Below are positions 25,755-34,922 of a DNA stretch of 64,000 bases, piece by piece; the first letter of the stretch is position 1, and each line of letters opens with the position of its first letter. Made by a program: the position numbers and the translations under genes. The notes under the pieces are model-generated. The model had not been told where the DNA came from. It made no database searches and saw only the letters and a program-made list of their open reading frames with translations. The DNA comes from an uncultured Gemmatimonadales bacterium (lineage in GTDB: Bacteria > Gemmatimonadota > Gemmatimonadetes > Palauibacterales > Palauibacteraceae), in the NCBI GenBank assembly GCA_947259585.1, contig CAMYMV010000004.1:21088-85087 (forward strand). The letters run 5' to 3'.

Positions 25755-27713
25755 GTGAATACCGCCAAGCGCCGTGAAATAGCCGTCCTTCTCAGCGAAG
25801 AGCGCACCTTCGATCCCCCTCCCGACTTCCGCGACCGAGCCCACGTGGTCGGCGAGCAGCCGTACCTGACCGCGGCCGACAATCGCGAAGTGTATTGGGA
25901 GTCCTGGGCCCGAGAGCTCCATTGGTTCCAACCATGGGAGCGCGTTCTCGACTGGCAACCTCCGTTCGCCCGATGGTTCGTGGGAGGCAAGCTCAACGCC
26001 GCATACAACTGCCTGGACCGCCACCTCACCGCGGGACGAGCCGACAAGCGCGCCCTGGTCTGGGAGGGTGAGCCCGGGGATGTGAGAACGTACACCTATA
26101 GCGAGCTGCACGCGGAGGTCGGCCGGTTCGCCAACGCCCTCAAGGACCTCGGCGTGGCGAAGGGCGACCGTGTCGCCATCTACCTTCCGATGGTCCCGGA
26201 AGCCGCGATCGCCATGCTGGCGTGCGCCCGGATCGGAGCTCCCCACTCGGTGGTGTTCGGAGGGTTCTCGCCTCAGTCGCTTCGAGATCGGATCGAGGAC
26301 GCTCAGGCCAAGGTGCTGATCACCGCAGATGGCGGATATCGGCGCGGCGGCATCGTGCCGCTCAAGGCCAACGCCGACGCGGCCATCGACGGGGCGGACA
26401 TCGTGGAGCACGTCGTCGTAGTCCGCCGTCATCCGGACGGGGAGGTGCTCGGCACCGCCACGATGGGTGAACGAGACCATTGGTATCACGAGCTCGTTGC
26501 AGAGGCCGACGCGGAGTGTCCCGCCGAGGCCATGGACGCGGAGGATCTTCTCTACATCCTCTACACGTCAGGTACCACCGGGAAGCCGAAAGGCATCGTG
26601 CATACGACGGGCGGTTACATGACGCAGGTTCTGGCCACCACTCGCTGGGTCTTCGATCTCAGAGACGAGGACATCTACTGGTGCACCGCAGACGTGGGAT
26701 GGGTGACGGGCCACTCCTACATCGTATACGGGCCCCTGGCGAACGGCGCGACCCAGCTCATGTACGAGGGCGCACCCGATTGGCCGGACCGCGGACGCTT
26801 CTGGACGCTGTGCGAGAAGTACGGCGTGACGGTCCTCTACACGGCGCCCACGGCGATCCGCGCATTCATGAAGTGGGGGACCGAATGGCCTGCCAAGCAC
26901 GACCTCTCGAGCCTCCGCCTGCTGGGAAGCGTCGGCGAGCCGATCAACCCGGAGGCGTGGATGTGGTATCGGGAGAACATCGGCGGCGACCGGTGCCCGA
27001 TCGTGGACACTTGGTGGCAGACGGAGACGGGCGCGATCATGATCACGCCGCTTCCGGGCGCAATCGCCACCAAGCCGGGCTCGGCGACGGTCCCCTTCCC
27101 CGGGATCGAGGCGACGATCCTCGACAGCGAGGGGAATGAAGCAGAGAGCGGGCTTCTGGCGATCACCTCGCCATGGCCGGCCATGCTTCGAGGCATCTAC
27201 GGCGACGAGGAACGCTATCGTACGACCTACTGGTCGAAGTGGGAGGGCGCCTACTTCACGGGCGACGCCGCCAGGCGAGACGAGGACGGCTGTTACTGGA
27301 TCTCGGGGCGGGTCGACGACGTCCTGAACGTCGCGGGCCACCGAATCGGCACGATGGAGGTCGAGTCGGCACTCGTGGATCACCCGGCGGTGGCCGAGGC
27401 GGCCGTCGTCGGCCGCCAGGACGAGCTCAAGGGGCAGGCGATCGCGGCGTTCGTGTCGGTCGTAGAGGGCACGCCGGTCTCCGATGATCTGATCAAGGAA
27501 CTGCGCGATCACGTGGCCACGGAGATCGGCCCGATCGCCAAGCCTGCCGACATCATGTTCACGGTCGACCTGCCGAAGACCCGAAGCGGGAAGATCATGC
27601 GCCGTCTGCTTCGCGACATTGCCGAAGGACGAGCGCTCGGCGACACGACGACGCTGGCCGACCCGGCGGTCGTCGAGCAGCTGAAGAGTCGGTACGAAGA
27701 CAGCGAAGGGTAG
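25755..27713 (+). CDS. acs: acetyl-CoA synthetase
   Basis: AMP-forming acetate-CoA ligase of 652 residues that converts acetate, ATP and CoA to acetyl-CoA. The phosphate-binding loop is [19 protein letters not shown]. The acyl-pocket region contains [20 protein letters not shown], including the tryptophan that limits acyl length. [10 protein letters not shown] and [17 protein letters not shown] follow. The C-terminal [12 protein letters not shown] carries the lysine normally acetylated to switch off the enzyme. The start is GTG at 25755 with GAGGTG 4 nt upstream. The upstream gap carries short direct repeats. Confidence 0.96.
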   Translation: MNTAKRREIAVLLSEERTFDPPPDFRDRAHVVGEQPYLTAADNREVYWESWARELHWFQPWERVLDWQPPFARWFVGGKLNAAYNCLDRHLTAGRADKRALVWEGEPGDVRTYTYSELHAEVGRFANALKDLGVAKGDRVAIYLPMVPEAAIAMLACARIGAPHSVVFGGFSPQSLRDRIEDAQAKVLITADGGYRRGGIVPLKANADAAIDGADIVEHVVVVRRHPDGEVLGTATMGERDHWYHELVAEADAECPAEAMDAEDLLYILYTSGTTGKPKGIVHTTGGYMTQVLATTRWVFDLRDEDIYWCTADVGWVTGHSYIVYGPLANGATQLMYEGAPDWPDRGRFWTLCEKYGVTVLYTAPTAIRAFMKWGTEWPAKHDLSSLRLLGSVGEPINPEAWMWYRENIGGDRCPIVDTWWQTETGAIMITPLPGAIATKPGSATVPFPGIEATILDSEGNEAESGLLAITSPWPAMLRGIYGDEERYRTTYWSKWEGAYFTGDAARRDEDGCYWISGRVDDVLNVAGHRIGTMEVESALVDHPAVAEAAVVGRQDELKGQAIAAFVSVVEGTPVSDDLIKELRDHVATEIGPIAKPADIMFTVDLPKTRSGKIMRRLLRDIAEGRALGDTTTLADPAVVEQLKSRYEDSEG

Positions 27714-27777
27714 CCCTCGGCATCCGGCATCATGCAAGCGTGAGAGCTGATCGCCCGCGAGCGATTCGGCCGGGTCC

Positions 27778-29211
27778 TTGAGCTTCCAGGGCCTCTGGCC
27801 GTGGCTCGCGGGCGCAGCTCACGCGGTCGTCACCATCGTCGTGGCGGGACACGTGATCCTGCACAAGCGCGACGTGCGGGCGGCGATCGGCTGGTGCGCC
27901 CTCATCCTGTTCAGCCCCTACGTCGGGGCGCTCGCCTACTACTTCTTCGGGATCAACCGGATCCAGCGGCGCGCGGCGCGACTGGTCGCCCTTCGCCCGG
28001 AGCTGGACGAGGGCGCTCTGGCTCCGGCCGGATCCTCGACGCTTCCCACTTTGCTCGACGAAGAGCTCGGGCGGCTGAGCAGCACAGTCGGGAGGGCGAC
28101 CGGCAGCCAGCTCCTGCCCGGCAACGCGGTCAGCACTCTGGTCAACGGGGACGAAGCCTATCCCGCGATGGTGGAAGCGATCGCGCGGGCCGAGCGGAGC
28201 GTGCTCCTGACCACCTACATCTTCGACGACGACCGTGCCGGCCGCCTGTTTGTGGAGGCGTTGTCCGACGCCGCACTTCGAGGCGTCGAAGTTCGGGTCC
28301 TGGTGGACTCCGTCGGCAAGCGATACAGCCGGCCGCACATCACGCGCGCCCTGAGGGCGAGGAACGTGCGGACGGCCGAGTTCCTGCCCTCGCGCGTGCC
28401 TTTTCGTAACCCCTACGTCAACATGCGCAACCATCGGAAGCTGCTGATCGTGGACTGCGAGACCGGTTTTGCGGGCGGGCTCAACATCCGCGAAGGTTGC
28501 CTGCTGGAGCAGCCGTCCGCCCATCCGGTGCAGGACCTGCATTTCCGTTTCGTGGGCCCGATCGTAGATCAGATGTTCTCCGCCGCCCACCAGGATTGGT
28601 ACTTCACCACCGGTGAGCTGCTCGGCGGGCCAGCCTGGCACTCCGGCACCAACCCGACCGGCGATGTGTGGGCTCGAGGCCTTCCGGACGGGCCCGATGA
28701 GGATTTCGAGACGATCCTGTGGACGATTCTGGCCGCCGTCGGCGCGGCGCGACGATCGATACGCATCGCGACGCCGTACTTCCTTCCGGATCTGCCCACG
28801 CTCACGGCGCTCCGCCTCGCGGCGTATCGAGGTGTGGACGTCGACATCATCCTTCCGGAGAAGAACAACCTCAGGATCGTGGGGTGGGCGAGTCAGGCGC
28901 AGCTGTGGCAGGTACTGGAGCCGGGCTGCCGCGTCTGGCTCGTCCCTCCCCCGTTCGACCACTCCAAGGTCGTGGTCGTGGACGGCGTTTGGTGTCTCGT
29001 CGGGTCGGCGAACTGGGACGCGCGCAGTCTGCGGCTGAACTTCGAGTACAACGTGGAGTGCTACGACGAAGCGCTAGCGGCCGAGCTCCTTCACCTCACG
29101 GGCGGGAAGATGGAACAGGGCCGCCGGCTGAGCCTCGAGGAGGTCGAAGCCCGCCCCCTGCCGATTCGACTTCGTGATGGCGTGGCACGATTGTTCGCGC
29201 CCTACCTGTGA
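27778..29211 (+). CDS. cls: cardiolipin synthase (phospholipase D family)
   Basis: A 477-residue membrane enzyme that joins phosphatidylglycerol molecules into cardiolipin. Two N-terminal membrane segments form a PLDc_N region (WCALILFSPYVGALAYYFFG). Two HKD catalytic motifs follow: NMRNHRKLLIVD, and FDHSKVVVVDG with SANWDARS. The length fits bacterial ClsA-type enzymes. The start is TTG at 27778, 64 bp after acs. Its stop overlaps the MFS start (GTGA). Confidence 0.92.
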   Translation: MSFQGLWPWLAGAAHAVVTIVVAGHVILHKRDVRAAIGWCALILFSPYVGALAYYFFGINRIQRRAARLVALRPELDEGALAPAGSSTLPTLLDEELGRLSSTVGRATGSQLLPGNAVSTLVNGDEAYPAMVEAIARAERSVLLTTYIFDDDRAGRLFVEALSDAALRGVEVRVLVDSVGKRYSRPHITRALRARNVRTAEFLPSRVPFRNPYVNMRNHRKLLIVDCETGFAGGLNIREGCLLEQPSAHPVQDLHFRFVGPIVDQMFSAAHQDWYFTTGELLGGPAWHSGTNPTGDVWARGLPDGPDEDFETILWTILAAVGAARRSIRIATPYFLPDLPTLTALRLAAYRGVDVDIILPEKNNLRIVGWASQAQLWQVLEPGCRVWLVPPPFDHSKVVVVDGVWCLVGSANWDARSLRLNFEYNVECYDEALAAELLHLTGGKMEQGRRLSLEEVEARPLPIRLRDGVARLFAPYL

Positions 29212-30452
29212 TCGATTCGGCCGGGAGCCCGCTGGCGGATCGCGACCAGCAGAGGAAGGCGCTCCTTCGGCTGGCGTTGGCCGAGCTGCTCGCCATGTCA
29301 CTCTGGTTCAGCGCGAGCGCCGTGGTCCCCGAGCTCACGGAGGAATGGCGGCTCGACGCCGGTGCGGCCGCGTGGATTACCATTTCCGTCCAGCTCGGCT
29401 TCGTGGCGGGCGCGCTCCTCTCGGCGGTGACCACGCTCGCCGATCTCGTGAACCCCAGGAAGCTCGTGGCGGCCTCGGCGCTGGTCGGCGCGGCCGCTAC
29501 CGCGGCGATCGCCGCTTTTGCGAGCGGCGCCGCCATGGCCATCCTGCTTCGCTTCATCACCGGTATGGCACTCGCAGGCGTATACCCACCGGGCATGAAG
29601 ATCATGGCCGGCTGGTTCCGCGACAGGCGCGGCCTCGCCATGGGGGTGATGGTCGGCGCCCTCACCGTGGGATCGGCCGCGCCACACCTTCTGAGGGTAG
29701 TGGGTGGGATCGGCGACTGGCGGCTCGTGCTTTACCTGTCGGCGGGGCTGGCGGCGGCCGCCGGATTGATCGCGCTCTTCGGCCTGCAGACGGGACCCTA
29801 CGAATCTCCGACCGCGCCCTTCGACCCCCGGGCGGTCGGCCGCATCCTCCGCGATCGGGCGACGATGCTCGCCAACGTCGGCTATTTCGGGCACATGTGG
29901 GAGCTCTACGCCGTCTGGACGTGGATCCCGCTCTACCTCGCCGCCAGCTTCCGGCAGGACGGCAGCGAGCTCACGACCCCGATCCTCGCGGGCGTGATTG
30001 CGTTCGCGACGATCGCGATGGGCGGTCCGGGGGCCTGGGCGGCGGGCCTGGCCGCCGATCGCAGCGGCCGAACCGCGGTGACGAGCCTCAGCATGCTCAT
30101 CAGCGGAGCGTGCTGCCTCGCGGCCGGCTTCCTGTTTTCGACACCGGCGTGGCTGATCACGCCTTTCTGTCTTCTGTGGGGATTCGCGATCGTCGCGGAT
30201 TCGGCCCAGTTCTCCACCTGCATCACGGAGCTCGCCGAGCCTGCGTACGTGGGGACCGCGCTGACGCTTCAAACGGCGGTGGGGTTCCTCTTGACCAACG
30301 TGACGATCCGCATGCTCCCGGTGTGGCAGGAGCGCTTCGGGTGGGAGTGGGCTTTTGCCCCGCTCGCCATCGGGCCGGCGATCGGCACGATCGCCATGCT
30401 GCGCCTCAGGCGCCGGCCGGAAGCGATGCGTCTGGCCGGCGGTCGGCGCTGA
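29208..30452 (+). CDS. major facilitator superfamily transporter
   Basis: A 414-residue permease with about 12 predicted membrane helices. It starts at GTG with LALAELLAMSLWFSASAVVPEL. The loop 2-3 motif is degenerate, and GWFRDRRGLAMGVMVGALT follows helix 4-5. A mid-loop GLQTGPYESPTAPFDPRAV and LAADRSGRTAVTSL, a loop 8-9 motif, are visible. It resembles the NarK/CynX-like anion permeases, but the substrate cannot be named. It is translationally coupled to cls, and its 3' end overlaps the convergent hydrolase gene by 47 bp. Confidence 0.88.
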   Translation: MIDSAGSPLADRDQQRKALLRLALAELLAMSLWFSASAVVPELTEEWRLDAGAAAWITISVQLGFVAGALLSAVTTLADLVNPRKLVAASALVGAAATAAIAAFASGAAMAILLRFITGMALAGVYPPGMKIMAGWFRDRRGLAMGVMVGALTVGSAAPHLLRVVGGIGDWRLVLYLSAGLAAAAGLIALFGLQTGPYESPTAPFDPRAVGRILRDRATMLANVGYFGHMWELYAVWTWIPLYLAASFRQDGSELTTPILAGVIAFATIAMGGPGAWAAGLAADRSGRTAVTSLSMLISGACCLAAGFLFSTPAWLITPFCLLWGFAIVADSAQFSTCITELAEPAYVGTALTLQTAVGFLLTNVTIRMLPVWQERFGWEWAFAPLAIGPAIGTIAMLRLRRRPEAMRLAGGRR

Positions 30453-31527
30453 CGGCCGGCAGGATGTAGCGGTCGAGCAGGCGGTGAATCTCGCGCCTGT
30501 GCATTCGCCCGGCGCTTCGGTCCCCGATGCGGGAGGTCGCGACGACCACCAGCTCCAGATCCGGCACGACGAACACGAACTGCCCTCCGTACCCCCAGGC
30601 GAAGTGGACGTCGTGGCGCCCGGATCGCCGGTGCCACCAGAAGTACCCGTAGCCGTAGCCGTTCCAGCGCGATCTGCTATAGGGACGCCAGGACTCCCGA
30701 ATCCAGGTCTCGGGCAGGATCCGGTGCCCATCCAACGACCCACCGGCCAGGTACAGCTCCCCGATCTTCAGCAGATCTCGCGGGGAGAGCGCCATGTTGT
30801 TCCCGCCGAGGTAGAATCCCCGCGGGTCCCGATCCCATGCCGGCGAGCTGATGCCCAACGGGCCGAAGAGGTGGCGCTGAGCAAACGCCTTCGTGCTCAT
30901 GCCCGTGGAGCGGGTGAGGATCGCGGAGACGAGGTGAGAGTTGCCGGTGCTGTAGATCATGCGGCCTCCCGGTCGGTCCACCATCGGCCGGTCGATCGCC
31001 GAGCGCACCCAGTCCCGGCTCGCCACCCAGCTTCCGTAGTTCCGGAAGCTCGTGGTCTGCAGCCCGGAGGTCATCGTGAGCAGGTGCCTGAGCGTGATCT
31101 TTCTGTGCTCCGGGGACACCTCCGCCGGAAAGTCGTCGGGAAGGAGCTCGGGCAGCGTCTGATCCAGGCTCTCCAGATAGCCCTCCTCCAGAGCTATCCC
31201 GACGAGAGCGGAGAGGATGCTCTTGGCGGCCGATTTGATGTTGACCTGGCGGTTCGGTGCCCCGCCCCTGAAGTACTCCTCGCCGATAACGTCGCCGCCC
31301 TGTGCGACGATGAGACCGCTCAACGCCGGTAGCTCCGCCGCGCGCTCGTAAGCGGCGGTGAGCCGGTCAGGATCGGAGACGACCTCCAAGCCTCTGGTGC
31401 GAACCGTCTGCGGGAGGCCCGACTCGACAGCCCCCGCAAGAGCGATCGGCCCGAAGAGCCATACGCTCCAGAGTCTTCCAGGCCCGACCCGCCGTCGCGG
31501 GCTCCGGCATGCCGGTCCGAGCTTCAT
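30406..31527 (-). CDS. serine hydrolase, beta-lactamase class C fold
   Basis: A 373-residue exported or membrane-proximal hydrolase of the penicillin-binding-protein/esterase superfamily. The nucleophile motif is KSAAKS (S-x-x-K), the second motif YSTGN (Y-x-N type), and the third region HFAWGYGGQFVFVVPD. Conserved LRHLLTMTSGLQT and GGNNMALSPRDLLKIG support the 6-aminohexanoate-dimer hydrolase/esterase subgroup. A basic N-terminus followed by LWSVWLFGPIALAGAVESG could be a signal. GGAGAG lies just before the ATG. The last 47 bp overlap the MFS gene tail-to-tail. Confidence 0.87.
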   Translation of the reverse strand: MKLGPACRSPRRRVGPGRLWSVWLFGPIALAGAVESGLPQTVRTRGLEVVSDPDRLTAAYERAAELPALSGLIVAQGGDVIGEEYFRGGAPNRQVNIKSAAKSILSALVGIALEEGYLESLDQTLPELLPDDFPAEVSPEHRKITLRHLLTMTSGLQTTSFRNYGSWVASRDWVRSAIDRPMVDRPGGRMIYSTGNSHLVSAILTRSTGMSTKAFAQRHLFGPLGISSPAWDRDPRGFYLGGNNMALSPRDLLKIGELYLAGGSLDGHRILPETWIRESWRPYSRSRWNGYGYGYFWWHRRSGRHDVHFAWGYGGQFVFVVPDLELVVVATSRIGDRSAGRMHRREIHRLLDRYILPAVSADRRPDASLPAGA

Positions 31528-31641
31528 CTCTCTCCGCGTCCCTGAGGGCCACCCATAAACAGGTAACGTGCCGATCCACTGCCGGGTTCGCGACCAGGGC
31601 TCTCGTCCCGGCGGTTCCGGTACTCTAGGTTGGCTGAACGT

Positions 31642-31680
31642 ATGTCTGCACCCCTGCCCGCAATCGTCGTCTCAGGATAG
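31642..31680 (+). CDS. possible 12-codon leader ORF before addB
   Basis: ATG at 31642 reads MSAPLPAIVVSG and stops at TAG 31678-31680, whose last base is the first base of the addB GTG (TAGTG). It could couple translation of addB. No attenuator hairpin is evident, and it may be chance. Confidence 0.25.
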   Translation: MSAPLPAIVVSG

Positions 31681-34600
31681 TGGAAGAGCAACTCGTCTTC
31701 GAGTTCCTGCCGCCGACCGACCCGGCCGGCTCGACCGGCTCGGCTGATCCGGCTCCAGCGCCCCCCGGGGCCGAATCACCCGAGGCAACCGGGCCCTCCG
31801 ATCTGCCGGGCGGGTCCGATCTGCCGGGCCACGCCGCGACCATCCTCGGATCACTGGAGGCCGTGTCGCTCCGATACCCGCGCGATCGCAAGATCATCGT
31901 TGGACGTACCCGCGGGGAAGCACATGAGCTGATTCGGCAACTGGCCAGGAGACGAGGGTCGTGGATCGGCTTCGAGGTCTCCACGATTCGTCCGCTCGCC
32001 ACGGAGTTGGCGGGGCCGACTCTGGCCGAGGGGGGAATCCGGCCGCTCGACGAGTTCGAGGAACAGGCCCTTCTCGACGAGGCGATCGACCGTGTTCTCG
32101 TGCCCGACCCGCCAGAACGCTTCGCCAGACTGGCCGACAGCGTGGGCTTCCGGGAATGGCTCAGGCGGAGCGTTCGGACGCTACGACTGGCCGGCGTCGG
32201 GTCGGATAAGGTGCGCCGCACGCCGGTTGCGGATGCCGAGAAGATCGGCGTGGTGGGCGCGATCCTCGGGGAATACGAGACACGCCTACGCTCCGATCGA
32301 CTGGCCGACCATGCCGCGGTGCTCGCCCGAGCCACCGGTGTGCTCCGCGAAGCGGGACGCGAGGGCCGAGCCTCCCCGTTGGCCGACCGCAGGATCTACC
32401 TGCTTCCAGGACTCTCCAGCCGAGGGCTACCGGGCCGGTTCGTCGGTCGTCTGCTGAGGCTCGGAGCGGAGATCCTGGAGACGGACGCGGTCGAGGGACT
32501 CGAGCCGCCGGCGGAGGTTTTCTGGAAGAGCGGTGGGCCGAGCAGTCTGTTGTCCTTTCTGCACGCGCCGGCGGTCGCCCCCGAGGCGTTGGGGGAGACG
32601 ATCGACCTGTTCGCCGCCGGAAGCATGACCGACGAGCTTCGCGAGGTGCTCCGGCGTGTCTCGGAGGCAGGGGCCCGTTGGGATGACGTGGAGATCATCG
32701 CGTCGGATCCTCAGGCCTACGGCTCCGCCCTCCACGCGCTCACGCAACAGCTGGAAGTACCCGTAACGCTTGCCGTCGGACTGCCCGTCGAGAGAACGCG
32801 TCCGGGGCGGGCCTTCACCGCCTACTTCCGCTGGCTGGACGGCGGCTTCGGGGCTGACGTGATCCGCCGGCTGCTGGAATCCGGCGACCTGCGCCCGGAA
32901 GGCCGGCACGGGCCGCATGGGGTGTCCCTCGCCCGCAGGCTGCGATCGTTACGCATCGGGTGGGGACGCTCGCGCTACTCGGCGGTGATCGAGGATCAGT
33001 TGGCAGCGGCGAGAGCTGCCGAGCAGAGATTCCGTGACGCCGGTGAGGATCCGGATTGGCGCGTGAAGCGGCGTCGTCGCGAGCTGGAAGCGCTGTATTC
33101 GATACTCTCTCCGATCATCGAAAGCGCGCCACAAACCCCCGGGGGACCTGAAGACAAGGCCGAAACGGTGTCGCCGGGCGACGTGGCGCGTGGTCTCTCC
33201 GCCTTTCTCCGTTTCGTCCCCGTGGAGGATCCGGTCGACGTTACGGCGAAGGAGCGAATCGACCGTATCCTCCTCCGGATCGCGACGACTCTATCGCGTC
33301 CGACACTGTACGGTGCGGCAGCCGCCATCGTCCGCGCGCACCTGCAGATCCGCGTTCCCGCTCCCCGCGCGGAGGGCAGAGCTCCCTGGAGCTCGGCCGG
33401 CGGGCATCTGTATCTGACCGACCTGGAGCACGGCGGCGTGACGGGACGACCCCTCACCTTCGTCGTCGGCCTCGACTCGGACCGTTTCCCCGGAGGCCGG
33501 CTCCTGGACCCGCTGCTTCTCGACGCAGACCGGCGGGCGTTGGCGGGCAGGGACCTGCCGACGTCGACCGACCGGCTCGCCGAACGTCAGTTCCAGCTTG
33601 CCGCCCTGCTCGCCCGGCTCCGGGGCAGCATCACGCTCAGCTACTCGGCCTGGAGTCCCTGCGAGGCCCGCGAGATCGCACCGGCGGCTGCACTCCTCGA
33701 TGCTTTTCGGCTCAGCCGCCGTCGCCCGTCAGCGACCTTCGAGGAGCTTCACGCCGAGCTCAGGCCCCTGGCCGGCCCCGTTCCGCGCGGGCCCGGCCTC
33801 CTGGACCAGCAGGACGTTTGGCTCGAAAACCTCGAGCAAGGAGGCCGCCTGCTGGAGGCCCGTTTTGCCGTCCGCGCCCTGTTCCCCAGCCTCGACGCCG
33901 GAATCGGGGCCCGTGAAGCGATCGGCACAGCGGAGGGCAACGCCTTCCATGGCATCATCCAGCCGCGGGCCGCGGAGCTGGATCCGCGGCTGAACGCCGG
34001 CCGGACGTTATCTGCGAGCGCGTTGGAGAGGCTGGGTGCCTGCCCGCGAATGTACCTGTTCAAGAGTGTGCTCCGGCTCCACACGCCGGATGACCCGGTC
34101 TGGGACCCCGACCGATGGCTCGACGCGAGAGAGCGCGGCAGCTTGCTCCACACCGTCTTCGAGCGGGTCCTTCGGGAGCGGATGGAGGGAGACGATCACG
34201 AGGCGACGCGCGAGGCCCGAGCCATCGAGATCCTGGCGGAAGAAGCCGAGGTGAAGCTCGGCGAGATGCCGACGCCGAGCCAGGCGGTCTTTCGGCGCGA
34301 GCTCGAGGATCTGGCGGAGGACGTGAGATCCTTCCTCAACATGACGAGATCGATTCCTCCGCCCCTCGCGCTCGAATTCAAGTTCGGCCTCGGCGATGAC
34401 GCCCCGTTCCCGATGGAGGTTCCGGGCGGCACGATCCTCCTGCGAGGAGCGGCGGACCGAGTGGATGCCGGAGATCCCGAGCTGACGATCGTGGACTACA
34501 AGACCGGTGGCCTCTTCGGCTTCGATCGCCGGGCGGGCACCTTCAACGGCGGCCGACGGCTGCAGCACGTCGTATACGCGAACGTCGTGGAGAAGAGGCT

Positions 34601-34922
34601 CGGGCGCGGCGTCCAGGCGTTCGAGTATCACTTTCCGTCCAGCCGGGGACAGAACACGGTCCGCCGCTACGAGCGCTCCGCGTACGCATCGGGCACGGAG
34701 CTCATCGCCCACCTGCTGGATGGGGTAGCCGCGGGCCATTTCCCACCAACGGAGAACCCGGGCGACTGCCGATTCTGCGACTACCGTTCGATCTGCCGGG
34801 TGGCCGAGGGCCCGTCGGGCAAGGACGATTCGCCCCTCCTCGAGTGGGCCGTGGGCCGTTGGGCGTCCGGCGGGGAGTACGAGGCGCTGAGGACGGCCCG
34901 TGCCTGGGAAGTCTCCCGATGA
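31680..34922 (+). CDS. addB: AddB-like Fe-S nuclease subunit of helicase-nuclease
   Basis: A 1080-residue partner of AddA for double-strand-break end resection. The N-terminal helicase-like part lacks a Walker A lysine (VGRTRGEAHELI), while the middle keeps TFVVGLDSDRFPGG. The C-terminal PD-(D/E)XK nuclease has LTIVDYKTG (Asp939, Lys941). Four cysteines, C788 and C1030-x2-C1033-x5-C1039, match the AddB iron-sulphur staple. An alanine/proline-rich segment (residues 13-55) precedes the first strand. The start is GTG at 31680. Its stop overlaps the addA ATG (ATGA), so the subunits are produced together. AdnA-type enzymes are less likely given the cysteine spacing. Confidence 0.85.
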   Translation: MEEQLVFEFLPPTDPAGSTGSADPAPAPPGAESPEATGPSDLPGGSDLPGHAATILGSLEAVSLRYPRDRKIIVGRTRGEAHELIRQLARRRGSWIGFEVSTIRPLATELAGPTLAEGGIRPLDEFEEQALLDEAIDRVLVPDPPERFARLADSVGFREWLRRSVRTLRLAGVGSDKVRRTPVADAEKIGVVGAILGEYETRLRSDRLADHAAVLARATGVLREAGREGRASPLADRRIYLLPGLSSRGLPGRFVGRLLRLGAEILETDAVEGLEPPAEVFWKSGGPSSLLSFLHAPAVAPEALGETIDLFAAGSMTDELREVLRRVSEAGARWDDVEIIASDPQAYGSALHALTQQLEVPVTLAVGLPVERTRPGRAFTAYFRWLDGGFGADVIRRLLESGDLRPEGRHGPHGVSLARRLRSLRIGWGRSRYSAVIEDQLAAARAAEQRFRDAGEDPDWRVKRRRRELEALYSILSPIIESAPQTPGGPEDKAETVSPGDVARGLSAFLRFVPVEDPVDVTAKERIDRILLRIATTLSRPTLYGAAAAIVRAHLQIRVPAPRAEGRAPWSSAGGHLYLTDLEHGGVTGRPLTFVVGLDSDRFPGGRLLDPLLLDADRRALAGRDLPTSTDRLAERQFQLAALLARLRGSITLSYSAWSPCEAREIAPAAALLDAFRLSRRRPSATFEELHAELRPLAGPVPRGPGLLDQQDVWLENLEQGGRLLEARFAVRALFPSLDAGIGAREAIGTAEGNAFHGIIQPRAAELDPRLNAGRTLSASALERLGACPRMYLFKSVLRLHTPDDPVWDPDRWLDARERGSLLHTVFERVLRERMEGDDHEATREARAIEILAEEAEVKLGEMPTPSQAVFRRELEDLAEDVRSFLNMTRSIPPPLALEFKFGLGDDAPFPMEVPGGTILLRGAADRVDAGDPELTIVDYKTGGLFGFDRRAGTFNGGRRLQHVVYANVVEKRLGRGVQAFEYHFPSSRGQNTVRRYERSAYASGTELIAHLLDGVAAGHFPPTENPGDCRFCDYRSICRVAEGPSGKDDSPLLEWAVGRWASGGEYEALRTARAWEVSR

